DNA of 64,000 nucleotides from contig JAALGY010000036.1 in assembly GCA_032358165.1 (NCBI GenBank), positions 434,001-498,000 on the forward strand, given 5' to 3'. The stretch comes from Diplosphaera chodatii. Lineage: Eukaryota; Chlorophyta; Trebouxiophyceae; Prasiolales; Stichococcaceae. Each line of letters begins with the position of its first letter. The first letter of the stretch is position 1. The notes beneath the pieces are model-generated. The model made no database searches, was not told where the DNA came from, and worked only from the letters and a program-made list of their open reading frames with translations. The translations under genes and the position numbers were made by a program. Shown here piece by piece: positions 10,347-23,138 of this stretch.

Positions 10347-10964
10347 CGCAGCGACTCTGGCAGGGCGCAGTCGCCGCGGAGTGTCTGCTTTGGGTTGCTG
10401 GTGCTGAGATCTTCGAAGTGACGCTGCTCTGGGTGTTTCGCGACGCTTTCGACGCAGCTAATCATCTCAGCAGTGTAACGATACACCGTCTCCACTCGTG
10501 AGGCATCGCTGCTGGCGTGAGCCGAAACTGTGCTATCGGCAAGGCCGAGGCGCGTCAGGGTTTTCGCTGGTGCAGCCCAAATCTCAAACCTCCAGTTGGC
10601 TCCCGCACACCCGCAGACTTGTGTACTAAGCTGTCAATCGCATGCATGCAGCAACCCTAGTCTGCATCGCACCATCTGCTCACGCAAGGTGTTTAGCCCC
10701 TGAGCAGGCAAAGCAGCCCTGCCTGTGGCACCCTACCATCAACAGGACGGCCAGGTCAACTGCATGCATTGGAAACTGTGGGCCGCTCAGGGGCTGAGTT
10801 CACCTGCCGGAACCATCTTCTGGCGCTGATTCCGCTCCACCAAGCAGCTGTGCTACCCGTGTCGTCAGGTGTCTCATCGGATTAAGACTTCAGTGAACAT
10901 GATGTGGTGTGCCCTTCACAGAGGACACGGCTGAGACGGCGCTCATGTTCCCAGCGCAGGCGCC
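10347..10964. other. Divergent intergenic region
   Basis: Between the coiled-coil gene (-) and Wee1 (+). It holds isolated CATGCATG-type palindromes (near 10640 and 10762) and no supported gene. An upstream Wee1 exon could lie here. Confidence 0.45.
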
Positions 10965-13928
10965 ATGGCGATGCAGCTGAACTTCTCGCAGATGTCAGAA
11001 GCCGCTGCGTCGCAGGGCGGCTGCAGCGGCTCCCAGAGGCTGACGTGCGCGTTTAGCAGCGGCTGTAAGCTGGGCACACCCGCACCGCTGGGCCTGGACC
11101 TCAGCCTGACAGACTCGGAGGGGCAGGAGATCCTACTGGACGCCACCAACCTGACGCAGGGGCCGCCAATGTCGCAGCTGCACAGCCAGATGACCAGCCA
11201 GCAGCTCCTCAGGTACCCCGCTGCGCTGCATATTTGGCATGAGGGTGCCGCGCGCGGGTTGTCACACGTACAAGCCCCCGCAGCAAGATATTTAGGTTGC
11301 TGTCATGCACCTGCAGCACGCAGGACTTTGTGACACCAGTTGACCCGCCATCAGGCTCGCAGCAACAATGGCGTGGCACCCCAGCACAGCTGTCGCCCAA
11401 CAGGAATAAGCGGCCGCGCCAACTGACAGGTATGGTGTGCATTTGCACAGGCTGTGGGATTGTGCCTGGTGCAGATATGGAGCAGCAGCTCATCGAATGC
11501 CAGGATGACATCCAGCATATATTTGCAGACTTGGATGAGGACTCACAGATGGACTTCAGCCAAAGCCAGCACAGAGCCATGGGCCCGCCAGGTGCTCACC
11601 TGATATCTTGACACTGGTTCAACATATTCGAAGCTTTTGCATGAGCTGCGTCACAGGGTCCCGGTACTGGAGTGTGATCTGCAGCTGCACACCTGCTTTG
11701 GTGCAACCTGTGGCCACATGGTGTTAGGCCACATAAGCAAACCTCGGACAGACACTTCTGCACCCGATATCATCACCGCCCGTCACTGCCTTCCTGCAGC
11801 ACAACTGCCGCCGACTGCGCACAAAGCTAAGCTGCTCAGGCGGGCGCGCTCCCCGCCCTGCCTGCGCAACGTGTTTGCGCAGAGCACCCTGGCCGAGGAC
11901 AACAGCTACAACGCCTCCATCAGCAGCCTGCCGCGCCAGCAGAAGGAGCTCCCCGAGCGCTACAGGTGCACGCAGCTCTGTCATTGCGCATCCACCTCCT
12001 CGAATGGAGTTGATGCATTTGCCGAGTGGCACTGATGAGCTGATACTGCATCATGCCAAAAGCATTGCGCACATCAGCCTGCAAGCGGGTTGCAGGTTCA
12101 GGTGGGCGGCAACATCGCCAACATCCAAGCTGACGTGCTCTGCAATGCACCTACCGGGTGTGCAGATCGGAGTTCAAGGAGGTGCGGCTGCTTGGCGAGG
12201 GCAACTTCAGCGTGGTGCGGGCCGCGAAGCACCGCCTTGACGGCATCGAGTACGCCATCAAGCGGTCCACCAAGGACATTGCGCACCCCGCTACCAAGAA
12301 GCAGTGGGTGCAGGTGCAGTCATGACGGCACAAGCTAGCTGGCTTCAGGTTGCTCGGGGTGTCATTGCGCAGCATGTACCACAGCTTGCCTGGCAGCGTG
12401 CCAGGCTCCAATGAGGGGCACTGATATTGCGCCCGATTTCCCTGCTGTGGCAAATCAATCGCAGGAGATTCACGCATGGGCGCGGCTGGGCAGCCACCCA
12501 AACGTGGTCCGGTACTACAGCTCCTGGTTCGAGCACAGCAGCCGTGGCGGCGAGCACGCCTTCATACAGCTGGAGAAGTGCGTGGCTTCGTGTGCCGATG
12601 CAACCCTGCAAAGTTGCTGCAGCCACGTCTGATTTGTCAACACATACCAGATGGTTGTACGGGTGCGCTTGCGGCGATCTGACAGTCGACAAGGCTGCCT
12701 GCTGGCTGCTGCAGGTGCGGCATGAAGCTGTCAGAACACGCCAGCCTTAACGGCCCGCTCAGCGAAACCGACCTTGTGGACATCCTGGGTCAGGTGGGTG
12801 GCACTCATGCTCCTTGCTTTGGGGCGCAGCGTTGGTGCAGGACTGCCATGACAGCCGATCAACCATCGGTGCTGTACCACCTGCTTGGGATGGACAAAAG
12901 GTGACTACCCGCTGTTCTGCTGCAGTTGGCAGCCGCGCTCGAGCATGTGCACTCACACTCGCACATGGTGCACATGGACGTGAAGCCAGACAACGTGTAC
13001 ATGTGCGACGATGGCACCGTCAAGCTTGGCGACTTTGGGCTTGCGACTGTGGACAGCGCAGATGCTGAGAGCATGCAGTATGGGTCTGGGGACGCAAGGT
13101 GAGCATCGTAAGCATGGAGGCAGCACAAATGCAACAGGGCCTACCGCTTGGCAGCGCCCGCATGCGATGTGCAGGCTCCTGCACACCACACCAGCGGACA
13201 AGGGAGTGCACGTGGTATCGTCTGTTGCACATGCCCTCCTCAAAGCGAGAGCGTGTGCACCCCTTCCCGTGCCCAGGTACGTGTCGAAGGAGGTGCTCCG
13301 GGAGGACCTGCGCCACCTGGACAAGGCCGACATGTTTGCACTGGGCGCCTCGCTGTACGAGCTCGCAAGCGACAAGCGCCTGCCCAAGGGTGCGCCTCGC
13401 AGGAGCTGTGGCGCAGGATTGACCTGCTGATGTGCGGCCTGGATGCCGGTTACAGCATCACACTGCAACATGCACCGGTGGCGGGCGACTGGAGATCAAC
13501 AGCAGGGTTGATGTGCAAGCATGCAGGGGGCAAGGCGTTCCACGACCTACGGGAGGGCAAATTGTTCCTGCCTCACCATTCAGCGCCCTTCCAGAACATG
13601 CTCAAGGCATTGGTGCACCCCGACCGCTTTCAGCGACCCACACCACGCTATGTCGTTGACTGGGCTGCCAGGCGCAAGCAGAGCCAGGTGGGCACGGTAT
13701 CAGATCATCGCAGCATTGATGGTGATACATCGAACACGGCGCCTGCTGAGTCGTCTGCGACAAACGGCATGTCGTCTTCGGTGTGCGCTCTGGTGACATG
13801 GTGTCCTGCGCATCTGACCAGTGGTGCACGTTGTGCAGGCCAACGGCAGTCAGCCCAAGGCAGGCTGCGGCAGCCGCACCCAACTGTCGCTGCAGCCGTC
13901 CCAAGCATCAGCAGCTGCTGCTGGTTGA
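10965..13928 (+). CDS. WEE1: Wee1-like protein kinase (CDK inhibitory kinase)
   Basis: Phosphorylates the inhibitory tyrosine of cyclin-dependent kinase to delay mitosis. The N-terminal regulatory part begins [15 protein letters not shown] at ATG 10965 (an AG just upstream leaves room for an earlier exon) and includes a [10 protein letters not shown] segment near 11330. The kinase domain is spread over many exons: P-loop [10 protein letters not shown] near 12195, lysine in YAIKRSTKD near 12253, [14 protein letters not shown] near 12494, catalytic loop [11 protein letters not shown] near 12970, DFGLAT near 13030, [11 protein letters not shown] near 13090-13300, [16 protein letters not shown] near 13322, then FHDLREGKL and [16 protein letters not shown] near 13540-13640. 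YYSSWFE, GDAR and FHDLREGKL are Wee1-family signatures. The last exon 13839-13928 adds an Ala/Gln-rich tail. Convergent with PPOX2. Confidence 0.92.
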
Positions 13929-14186
13929 TATTGCCAGATGTTGAGATTGAGCGGTGGAGGGGTGCATGCAACAAACTCGGCATGCCTTCTTCCACCGTCA
14001 AAGCCTATGATCAAAGCGCTGACAATCCATACGATGTATCCAACAGAGAGTCTCCAATCAATTCGTGTTCAGCTCTGAGAAGATCCGGGGGCAGGCCTGC
14101 ATCCTGCCTAGATTGTACATGATGTTGCTTGTTGCCGGCCGACCTCAGCACCGCCGACTGCTCCATGCGGCTGCCAGCGTGGGATT

Positions 14187-15599
14187 TCAAGGGTTCACAT
14201 CCTCGGAGGACCAAGTCCGCTGGCCGCCCTCCTCCTTGCTGCTGAAAACCAGGCGCTTGTTCTCACGCAAATTGACATAGTCCACCTGTGTGCCAAAGAC
14301 CAGCACTGCATCAGCCTCCAGCTGCATTGAACAGCCACCCGAAGCGATTTCCTCGTGACATGACTTGGACGAGCACTTTGATGTGAGGTCCGTGCTAACA
14401 TGTACCTCCTGGATGTCGTGGATGACCAGGCAGAAGGCACCAAGCGGCTGGCTGTCCTCTGGCGGCGCATCCTGTCGGCCCAAGTCGCAGTCTATCACCA
14501 CAAGTGCAGCACTCGTGCAATCAGCAGAGATGTGTGGGCTCTACCAGCTGGGCAAGACTCATGTGCGGTGCCACACCGCCTGGAACTGGCTGTCGTCCTG
14601 GCGCGGCTGGCGTGGGTCAGGGTATGTGAACTGCTGCCGCGCCCCTGGGGAGAGCGACGACCAAAGCCTCTGCCGCTCCTGCATATGCTCGAGGTCAAAC
14701 ACGAAACATCCCTCAGAATGGTGATGGACCGTCAAACGCGTGACAGGCACGGTCAGATGCACAGGCTGCAATGCTCATGCCAACCCTAGAACAGGCCAGT
14801 ACGCTTATGCGTGCGGCGACATAAGGTGCTGGCAGCACTATGCCTTCTGCCGGATATACCAGAGGTCGCACCTCAAGCAGCGCGCTGTCGCTGTGCTCCT
14901 TGCCGATGATGGTCATTGGACCACCCAGCCTGAACTGCTCCCGGCTACACACCACATAGCAACAAGTCGGTTGGGTTCTTTGAGAACACCATGCTGCCAA
15001 CGTCAGTGGCATGACAGGAAGCTGCACAAAGCAGCTGGCAACGGTGAGTGCAACCTGTGGCCCTAGGGGTGCTCACCTGTCTTCCAGATACCAGGCCGCC
15101 TCTGCCCATGGCTCGTTGCGCAGCTCCAGCACCTTGGCTGTCCTGCACAACAACTGCAATGACACGTCCGAGGCTCGCTGCTCGCAGGATTGTACGACCC
15201 CATGCGTGAGCCGATGCATGCGGTTGTGTGCGCGCCAGCGGACACCAACCATGGACTCACCGCTGGTCGGTGCACCAGGTGAGGGCATTGTCGCCATAGA
15301 AGTCACGGTGCACCACTGTGCGGTTGGACGGCCGCCCGTCTGTGCCCACTGTCGCGACTTGGTAGTACCTGCGGTGGGTTAGCGTGGGCTGTAAAGTGAA
15401 ATAGCGCCGTGCGTTCAGCATCATACACAAGTTGGGACGCCTGCCAATGCAGCTTGGCATCCGCAGCACAGGCGACATGTACTGCCAACTACCAGATCTT
15501 ACAATCACATGGATGAGCAGCTCACTTAGCATACGGCATTGCGCCTTTGTGTTCACTGAGTGCCTTCTCCAGCATCTGACGCCACTCCGGTGGCGACAT
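14187..15599 (-). CDS. PPOX2: Pyridoxine/pyridoxamine 5'-phosphate oxidase 2-like (PPOX2)
   Basis: FMN-binding split-barrel protein of the Alr4036 group, related to plant PPOX2 in vitamin B6 salvage. Exon 1 starts at ATG 15599-15597 (MSPPEWRQMLEKALSEHKGA) and joins in phase to YYQVATVGTDGRPSNRTVV..FYGDNALTWCTD (about 15370-15265). Next come KVLELRNEPWAEAAWYLED (about 15135-15080), REQFRLGGPMTIIGKEHSDS (about 14945-14870) and ERQRLWSSLSPGARQQFTYP (about 14690-14590). The last exon ends VDYVNLRENKRLVFSSK...RTWSSEDVNP at the stop 14187, matching the family C-terminus almost exactly. The GRPSNRTVV and LTWCTD strands form the FMN site. One late splice join, around PLGAFCLVIHD near 14440, is uncertain. 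Whether it oxidises B6 vitamers is not shown by sequence alone. Confidence 0.9.
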
Positions 15600-16264
15600 T
15601 GCAGCTGTGCACAAGATGTTGCGGCCGCCGGCGCGTGTGTGCGACGCTCTGCTGAAGGCTCTCTGCCTGTTAGGATGACATAGGACAGGTTGCTACGTTG
15701 TTGAATATATATTGGATCGCAGCATTTTGTTTTGTGCAGGTATGACGTTGGCAAGTGTGCAAATCTGCATGCCAACATCGTGGACTGCATGTGTAACCTA
15801 CCGCAGTGGCGCGAAAGTGTGAGCGAAACGCAGCACTTTGGACATCGAGCAAGGGTGAATACCAGTCTCAATGTCTGTGCTGACCGACTTGACGAAAGCC
15901 ATTTGGCACCTCTCCAGGAAGGTGATATGCAGCTGCTTCCTGCCGCTTAAACGGTGTTGCAACTCGCCCTGCCAGGCCCTGCAGTTTATTCCAACGCTGC
16001 AAGGTGTCCATATGCTTCACAGTGCAGCTGAGGTACAAGTCGGAGGGGAGGCAAGAATGGCCTGCTGGCTTGGCTAGGTGCTGAGGCCGAATCTGCAGCA
16101 AATGCTGCAACAGCACGAGCTACCCTGCGCATGGGCGTTAGTCATTGTACAGGTTCAAATTGCTCCGTTGTTGTTGGACTTTGCACCGCCCACTGGACCA
16201 CTCTTATACAAGCACCATGCTAAGGACTGTCGACATATGCCTCAAGCGACAGATCCTGATTTTG
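15600..16264. other. Intergenic between two minus-strand genes
   Basis: 5' flank of PPOX2 and 3' flank of the palmitoyltransferase. Open frames here lack homology, codon bias or splice logic. Nothing else seen. Confidence 0.5.
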
Positions 16265-19200
16265 CTAGTCCGACAACTCGGAATCATGTGACCACTGCCC
16301 CTGCTCCATCTTCAGAAGGCTCATGGTCTCCTGCTGATCGCCTTGCAGCACCATGGGCGCCGGCGCAGCCAGCTCCGGCCAACAAGCGTCTACACAGTTT
16401 TGCCTGCATGTGTTAGCAACACAGGGGTTGCCTGGGGTTCCACCATACTGGTGGCGCCGAATGCTGTGAACATCAAAGCGCAGTCATGCAAGTCAGTCCA
16501 ACTGTTCGTTGACATCACCTGACACCCCGGTCGAAGGGGTTATAGAAGTCGCCGTTGGCGTCCTTCATGTACCGGTACCTCGACCAGTTGGCTAGCTCAT
16601 TGGTTGTGACATTGCGCGCGATCTGCAGGTGAAGGCATGCCAGGCTTAGGGCTCACATGCATAGCATGCAAGCCACGGCTCTCTCAGATATGTGAGTAGG
16701 CAGTGACATGACGCACACCACCTGTTTGGCCCACCTGAGTTGCTTGCGTGACTGCAAGCGCGAGGACGCTCATCAGCATGAAGCCATCGGCGACGATGAA
16801 GCCAATGATGAAGCCGAGGCTTGCAGAGCCGCGCTTCGAGTCTGGCAGCTGGTACAGGCCGTGGAGGCGCAGGCACGCCACCGCCAGCCCGGCTGTCATC
16901 GCAACCGTCTCCACCCATAGGAACAGCAGGAACAGGTGACGGTTGCCCTTGCCCACCACGTTGCCCACCCTGCAAACCAGTCACAACGCCCCTCAGGGTG
17001 CCGCCCCATGTGAGCCACGGCACAATGTCGACGACAACCCTTGTGCAGCGTGTTGGGACAGCAAGGCTGTGCAGCCAGCAGGTTACCAGGGGCAGAAGTG
17101 GTCGAAGCCCTGCACGCAGCGGTCGGTGACGGAGCAGTGCTTCGCGCGGAGCGGCCGCACCACCTTGCAGCTGACGCACAGCTGCGCCCAGTTGCCCGCC
17201 CACAGCGCCGGTGAGTCCAGCTGCCTGCTGCACGGTAGTCACCTCAGGACCAATTTGATGGCCACCACCACGACACCTCAGCCTGAGGATGCTTGGGTAT
17301 CAATGCCACTGTTGAAGCCAGCCATAGGCAATGCCTTGCGAGACAGCCGAGACACGGGGTGCAAGCATTGTCGCTGGTGCACACTAGTCCGGCGTTGGGC
17401 ATGCCCACCTGTACTGCTGGGCAGCATCTGCCTGCGCAGATGACTGCCGCTTGGCGCCCTTGCCGCCAGGCAAGTCTGAACGCTGCCCCCGTGAGATGAA
17501 CCCCGGGTCTGTGGTGGTCACGAGGTACAGCAGCCACAGGCCGGCGGACGCTGAAACCACGCACAGCAGCCCACCCAGCCGCAGCGGCAGTGGCGCCGGC
17601 TGCAGTCGCGGGTTCCACAACACCTGCAGGGCAGAAAATCACGCTGCTGCAGCCGCCGAGGTGTACAGTCTGAACCCAACTGACACACAGTAGCTGTCAG
17701 GCGACGTATGCCGCAGCCTAGCAGCCCCACAGAGCTGCTTGCGGGCTCACCTTGAGGGCGAACAGTCCGACGAGACCAATGACGATGGCCCAGATGACAG
17801 GGCACAGCTGCGTCTGCGTGAGCCAGGCGAAGGGGCTGTTGCGGCCGCACCACTTCTGCCATGCTGACCCGCTGTCCTCATCGCGTCTCCGCCTGATACA
17901 CACATAACAAGCGCTGTATGAGTCGTCCGTTGCAAACAGACTGCGGCATCATAACAATGGCACTGCTGCAAAGCCATTGCTGCGAACACATCAGTCACTG
18001 CTGTAGGTATGGACACACCCGCGGTAGTCTGCCAGGTTGAGGCCCAGATAGCGGTGCCCCTTGTCCACCGCCAGCTCTGCCGGTGTTGCACCGGTGTTGT
18101 CCTTAACCAGCAGCAGCGCATCGCTGCCCGCCTGCATGTGATGAAGGGTGTCAGAAGGAAGGCGCATAGGCTTCCCTTGGCAGCAGTGTCCCCAAAGTGT
18201 GGAGGCCAGCACACCATAACCTCAAGTGGCTCGCCTGCAACAAAAGCGTGCACGCCTCCGCGTGGCCCCTGATCGCCGCCCAGTGCAGCGGAGTGCAGCC
18301 CTGCAGTGTGTTTGACGCTGTTCTAGTCATGCTGCACCTCCGCAGTCCCGAAAGCTCTGGGCACATGCAGTGCAAGTCACCAGACTTCCTTGCCCGTGAA
18401 GGAGGTTCGAAATTGCATCCTGTCGACAGACTGCTTGTACTGCTCACCTCCCGGTCGGCGCGGCCCCACTGCGCGTCCATCACCAGCAGCAGCCGCAGCG
18501 TGTCGGGGAAACCCTTGTAGGCGGCCCAGTGCAGCGGTGTGCGGCCATCCACATCCGGCTCATCTATGTCAGCCTCCCACCGCAGCGCCATATGATACAA
18601 GAAAGCCGTCTGCCCGTACTGTGCTGCTACATGGCACACCTGCGCCATCCGAATCATGGCACCGTTCCAGCATCCTCGAAGTGGCTATTTCAGCCCTGTC
18701 ACCAAGCATCGCCTTCACACCTATCAACAGCACATGTGGCACATGGGCAAGCTGCCGTCGTGCCGAGCTCACAGTGTAGCCGCGGCAGTCCCTGGCGGCC
18801 AGGTGCGCCCCGGCGCGCAGCAGCGTCTCGGCGGCGGACAACGACCCCCGCACGCCCGCCCAGTGCAGCGCCGTCTGGCCGCTGGCGTCTACCGCATTGA
18901 CCTGCCACGGCGCAGCATGACGTAAGCTGCAGCTCGGCCGTCCTTGCATGTGTTGGTGGACGTGCGCTGCAGGTGTATTGCTGCCATCGACCGGATGCAA
19001 GTGCATGCAACAAGACCCCCACCTGGGCACCATGTTCCAGCAGATACGTGCAGCACGGGACCCTGTTGTTGAGCGCCGCCCATTGCAGCGGCCGATACCC
19101 CTGGTCATCCGCCTGTACAGTGGCATGCCCAACCAGTTGGCGCACTTCCTGGCGCCCTGGCGGACGGACTTGGCAGCGCACCTTCATCATGCTGCACACC

Positions 19201-19370
19201 TGATTGATTAGCTCTGGCTGCTGCTCGGCCAGCTGCAACAGCTTGTCATGGTCGCCGTAGGCGCACGCCTTCCATATGCTGTCTATGCCTGTGTTGGTGC
19301 CATTCACATGCCCATCCTGCCGCGGGTGCGCTGCAGCCTTGGAGGGGCTATGCCGCGCCGCAGCAGACAT
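16265..19370 (-). CDS. Ankyrin-repeat protein S-acyltransferase (Akr1/TIP1-type, DHFC variant)
   Basis: Palmitoylates proteins at Golgi or other membranes. Starts at ATG 19370-19368 ([15 protein letters not shown]). Ankyrin repeats follow: [100 protein letters not shown] and [13 protein letters not shown] (about 19300-18020). Hydrophobic segments come next (for example [20 protein letters not shown] near 17570), with DPGF after them. The Cys-rich core [20 protein letters not shown] leads to QGFDHFCPW (17086-17110), so the catalytic tetrad reads DHFC instead of DHHC. Further segments are [20 protein letters not shown] and [20 protein letters not shown]. The TTxE-like [14 protein letters not shown] and [11 protein letters not shown] precede a tail ending at TAG 16267-16265. 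Yeast Akr1 is an active DHYC enzyme, so activity is plausible. Confidence 0.92.
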
Positions 19371-20032
19371 GTGCAGCGGCCCTGATGGTCACCCTACATC
19401 CTCTGCAGCTGTTGCTCTCGCCTTGAACCGCTTGTCAGCACTGACAGGGTGGCTGGCAGGCCCAGCTGCTCCCAGCTGTCCTGGCCCCTTCGAGTGCGCA
19501 AGCTGCTGCTACTTACGCTTTCAGCCTGCACTCCGGCGTCGCCACAACAGACGATGTGGAAGATAGTGTCAACAGCAGCCTCCGGATGTGCTACGCTACC
19601 GTCGGCAAATGACTCGCGTCACTGCATACATCAGCAGGAGCTATGCCAGCCAAAGCTTCGTCAGGCTGCGACCAAGAGCCAGATGAGACGCGTGTAGCTA
19701 TAGTGAAACGCTGGTATGCTAAGCATGTCGAGGAGCTCTGCAATTTGCAACATGCCAGCCCATGAGCCCAACACCTGTGGCACAGCAGGAGATCGGAAGG
19801 GCCACTGCCCATTCACTTGTAACGGCACTGGGCAACCCGCAATGGGCAAGTGAATGGTTGATCGGAGCAGCACACGAGCACAGAACGGCTGTGCTGCCGA
19901 AAGGCTCCAGATTGTGCTTGCAGTGCATAGGTTGCCGTCTTCACACGCATCGTAGCCCACCTCATCAGCTTGGTCCCTGCAAGCGTACCATTTGAGCCAG
20001 CATCCTGCATAGGCACGCAATCAGGTCCAGCA
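19371..20032. other. Divergent promoter region, palmitoyltransferase/pinin
   Basis: 662 bp between two divergent start codons. No repeat or RNA gene recognised; presumed to hold both promoters. Confidence 0.5.
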
Positions 20033-22583
20033 ATGGACCTCGATGTGGCCAAACTGCGCAATGAGCTCCAGGACCTCAGTCAACAGCGGCAGCAGGTGAT
20101 CAAATAACGTCTGGACTTTGGGTGAGGTGGTGCTGGCTTGGCGATGTCTGAGTGCAGGTCGACTCATGCATGCGCCTGTACGTGGTGCAGGTCAATGAGC
20201 GGCTACGCAGCTGGGACGCAGCCATGGGACGCGGTCGGGGCAGGGGCCCTGGACCAGGTATGGGGCCGGGTAGAGGCTGGGGCCCTGGCCCCGGCAGGGG
20301 CATGGCGTCACGGTTAGGGGTGCAGAATGGCGGGCCGCCTCGAGATGGCCATGGGGCACCGGTGGGTGACAGAGACAGAGATGCAGGGCCAGGACCCAGC
20401 CCGAGGGGCGACTACAGAAACGGTGCAGGAGGGTTCAGGGAGCCCTTCAACCCGCAGCGGCAGCCCCCCAGCCAGGTGATCAGCGTGCACTTGTCATAGT
20501 CTCACCAACCACCACTAGCGTGCGCTGCACAAGCTGCTGTGCTGCTGTTTATGAAGACTGGCATCCTGTACACAGGTGCAGGCGCAGCCCGCAGAGCCAC
20601 TGCCATCCGGGCCGCAGAAGAAGCTGATGTCAGCGGTGGTGGTCAATGGGCAGACGCGCATGCTGCGACAGCAGGTGCAGCCTGTGCTGCTGGCTGAACC
20701 GCGGCGGGAAAGTCCCGCTGAACTTCTAGTGCTCCGGCTCCAAGCTCCAGCATCACGGCTTCAATGGCATGCTGATGCACCTGAACGTTCGGCAGGCCTC
20801 TGGCGAGGCGCCTTCCGACCGCTATGAGCCGGCCGAGCAGCCCGGGGTGCTCAAGCGGCCGGCGCCGTCTGCTGCGGACCAAAATCCGCAGGCCCAGAAG
20901 CGTGCGCGGCGGCTGTTTGGCGCTCTCATGGGCACGCTCGCCAAAGCCAGGTGCAGGCATGCTGCGGTTTGAGCAGGCATCAGCAGGCAGTGGGCATACT
21001 GCCGCACAGTCAGCAGCACACCAGCGGATGGTCAGTGGGCATGTGTTGGACAGCAGCAGTTCATGACGTGGAAGATGCCATGCTCGTGCAGTGCGGAGGA
21101 GCAACAGTTTCAGGCGGGCGGCATCGCACGCAAGCGGCAGGAGGCGATGGACCGGGTGCGGGAGCGGGAGCGGGAGGAGCGCCAGCGCGCCCGCGAGGTC
21201 GCCCGCCAAAAGGAGCTGGCGGAAAGGTGCCGCCTTTCGGCTCCTGGACGTTTGCCCCTCATGGGTGTGGACCATTGCCTGTCATGGAGCCTCGCCAGAC
21301 CCTTCGGTGGACCCTTGGGCACCTGCTGTGCATCGTCTGAGCGTCGCATGCGTGGCGGTTGCTCCGGCATGCTTGGCTGCGCTGGACTCGGGGACACACA
21401 CGTGGCTGCAGGCAAGCGGAGATCAACAAGAAGAAGGAGCTCAGCGCGCTGGCGGACGTCAAGCGGCTGGAGATCATGGCAGCCGAGCGCCTGCAGCACA
21501 GGTGGGTGGCGTGAGGACACCACAGCGTTCTGGAGGCGACCACCAGGAAGCCTGCTGGCGTCGTTGCAGATGGCAAGAACACCACTACCACTTGTGATCC
21601 TGTCAGAAGATAGACCTCTCCGGCCGCACTCGGAGCAGAGTGTGTGTCACAATGGTCGTGCAGGACACTGCTGTCCAAGTTCATACGCACAAGCGCCAAG
21701 CCGCAGCTGCACTGGCTGCCGGCGGCGCACACTGCCGCCACCGAGGCCCTCCTGGACCAGGAGCAGGCCGGCCTGGACGCCTGGAAGGTCAGCCACAGCG
21801 CCTCTGCATGCTGCGTCGTGGCAGGAGTGATGGCATGCACGTTGTGCCAAGTACACGGGTACCTGAGCAAGCACCGTGCTGGCCCCGGAAAGCACCGGAA
21901 AGCAGCGGGTGGAAACATGTGCATCATGATGCCCAGGCCGAGGAGCTGCAGCGGTTGGAGGCGGAGCGGAAGGCCATCCTGCAGCGGCGCGCCCCGCAGC
22001 TGCTGGAGCAGCCCGCAGCAGGTGGGGCGGATGCGCATGGTGCTGCGGATGACCTGCTATACCGGATTCTGGGCCGCTGTACGGTCATACCTGCTCGCGG
22101 CCTGCAATGCGTGTGCGCTCTGTCCTCCCTGTCAACAACAACAGCATGACAGGGCGCTTGTTGTCGCTGAGTAGAGTCGGGGGAAGTAGCAGCAGAGGAT
22201 GGCGAGGCAGGTCCAGCAGATGAGCACGCAGCGGCAATGGAGGCAGAGGAAGGGGCAGAAGCAGGTGGCAGAGGCGGTGACCAGATGGCTGGGGGTGGCA
22301 TTGACGCAGATGACGACCGCGACGAACGCTGGCAGTGCGTCCTTGTCTCATGTGTGACAAGCGTGGCACCGAGGCATTACTTGACGTGCCACGACCAGAG
22401 CTCCGGCTAGATCTGATGCAGTCATAGATGTCCCAAGTGCAGCACATTGATGTTGCTGGTTGCAGGGAGGATGCTGCGGCAGATGGCGGCGCGGATGCTG
22501 CAGCAGGATCACAGTCTGATGCTGAAGAAGAGCACCTCGAGCCGGGCGGTGAAACGGGCACACTGGCAGACTTGTTGAAGTGA
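20033..22583 (+). CDS. Pinin (SDK/memA domain) splicing-associated protein
   Basis: Nuclear-speckle protein associated with the spliceosome/exon junction complex. ATG 20033 opens MDLDVAKLRNELQDLSQQRQ. The next exon encodes a Gly/Arg/Pro-rich RGRGRGPGPG run (about 20228-20310). The pinin/SDK/memA core follows: RLFGALMGTLAKA (about 20910-20948), RKRQEAMDRVREREREERQR..REVARQKELAE (about 21130-21225), KKKELSALADVKRLEIMAAE (about 21430-21490), LLSKFIRTSAKPQLHWLPAA (about 21665-21725), then TEALLDQEQAGLDAWK. A Glu/Arg helix EELQRLEAERKAILQRRAPQ (about 21940-22000) and an acidic tail ending GTLADLLK complete it at TGA 22581-22583. The FGALMGTL and FIRT...HWLPAAH pairs are diagnostic. Upstream of RBX1 on the same strand. 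Confidence 0.9.
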
Positions 22584-23138
22584 AGCGGGCATCCTTGTGA
22601 AGCGTGCCTTGCACTAAATCATCAGGACGGTGTCCACGGGCGGTGTGGGATTGAACTGATGCCAGTTCAAAGCCAGATGACATCTGGTAGTAGTTGTAGC
22701 AATCCTCAGGCGACCCCTAAGCCATCCACCCCTTCTGATTTGCTCGGATATAGCAGGGGAACCTGGCATATGGGTCTAGACGTGCCAGAGGCATATACTT
22801 CCTGCTGCCCTCTGCAGCTACCAAAGTAACCTGAGGCAAGATGGCCAGCACAGCTCACCTCCGGCACCATATCTTGCAGCTGACCTGCCTGTGCTGTGCT
22901 GTGCTGTAGACTACGCGTCCACACTCCCAAGAGCCGCTTGGCCACGCGGTGTAAGGTCGCACCTTGCAAGTGCACATCATACACTTGCACGTCCTCCGCT
23001 GTGCAAGAGAGCTTGCAGTCAGGTACACCATGCATCAGACCTGCAGTGAGATGTTGCATCATGCGTGTCGTGCATGGTGTGTTGCATCGTTGTGCATCCC
23101 TCAGCAATATATAACGATGCGTGCCTTGCCAGGGCGCC
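22584..23138. other. Intergenic, pinin to RBX1
   Basis: Tandem intergenic gap with a short GTGCT microsatellite (22891-22905). An opposite-strand open frame of about 210 codons lacks recognisable protein features and is not called. Confidence 0.5.

Noticed and set aside
18400..18425. GGTTCGAAAT word resembling a tRNA B-box
   Set aside because: Does not complete the B-box consensus, lies within the palmitoyltransferase gene and no cloverleaf could be folded around it.
20643..21275. Minus-strand frame of about 210 codons inside pinin
   Set aside because: Antisense shadow of the pinin core exons, which carry diagnostic motifs on the plus strand.
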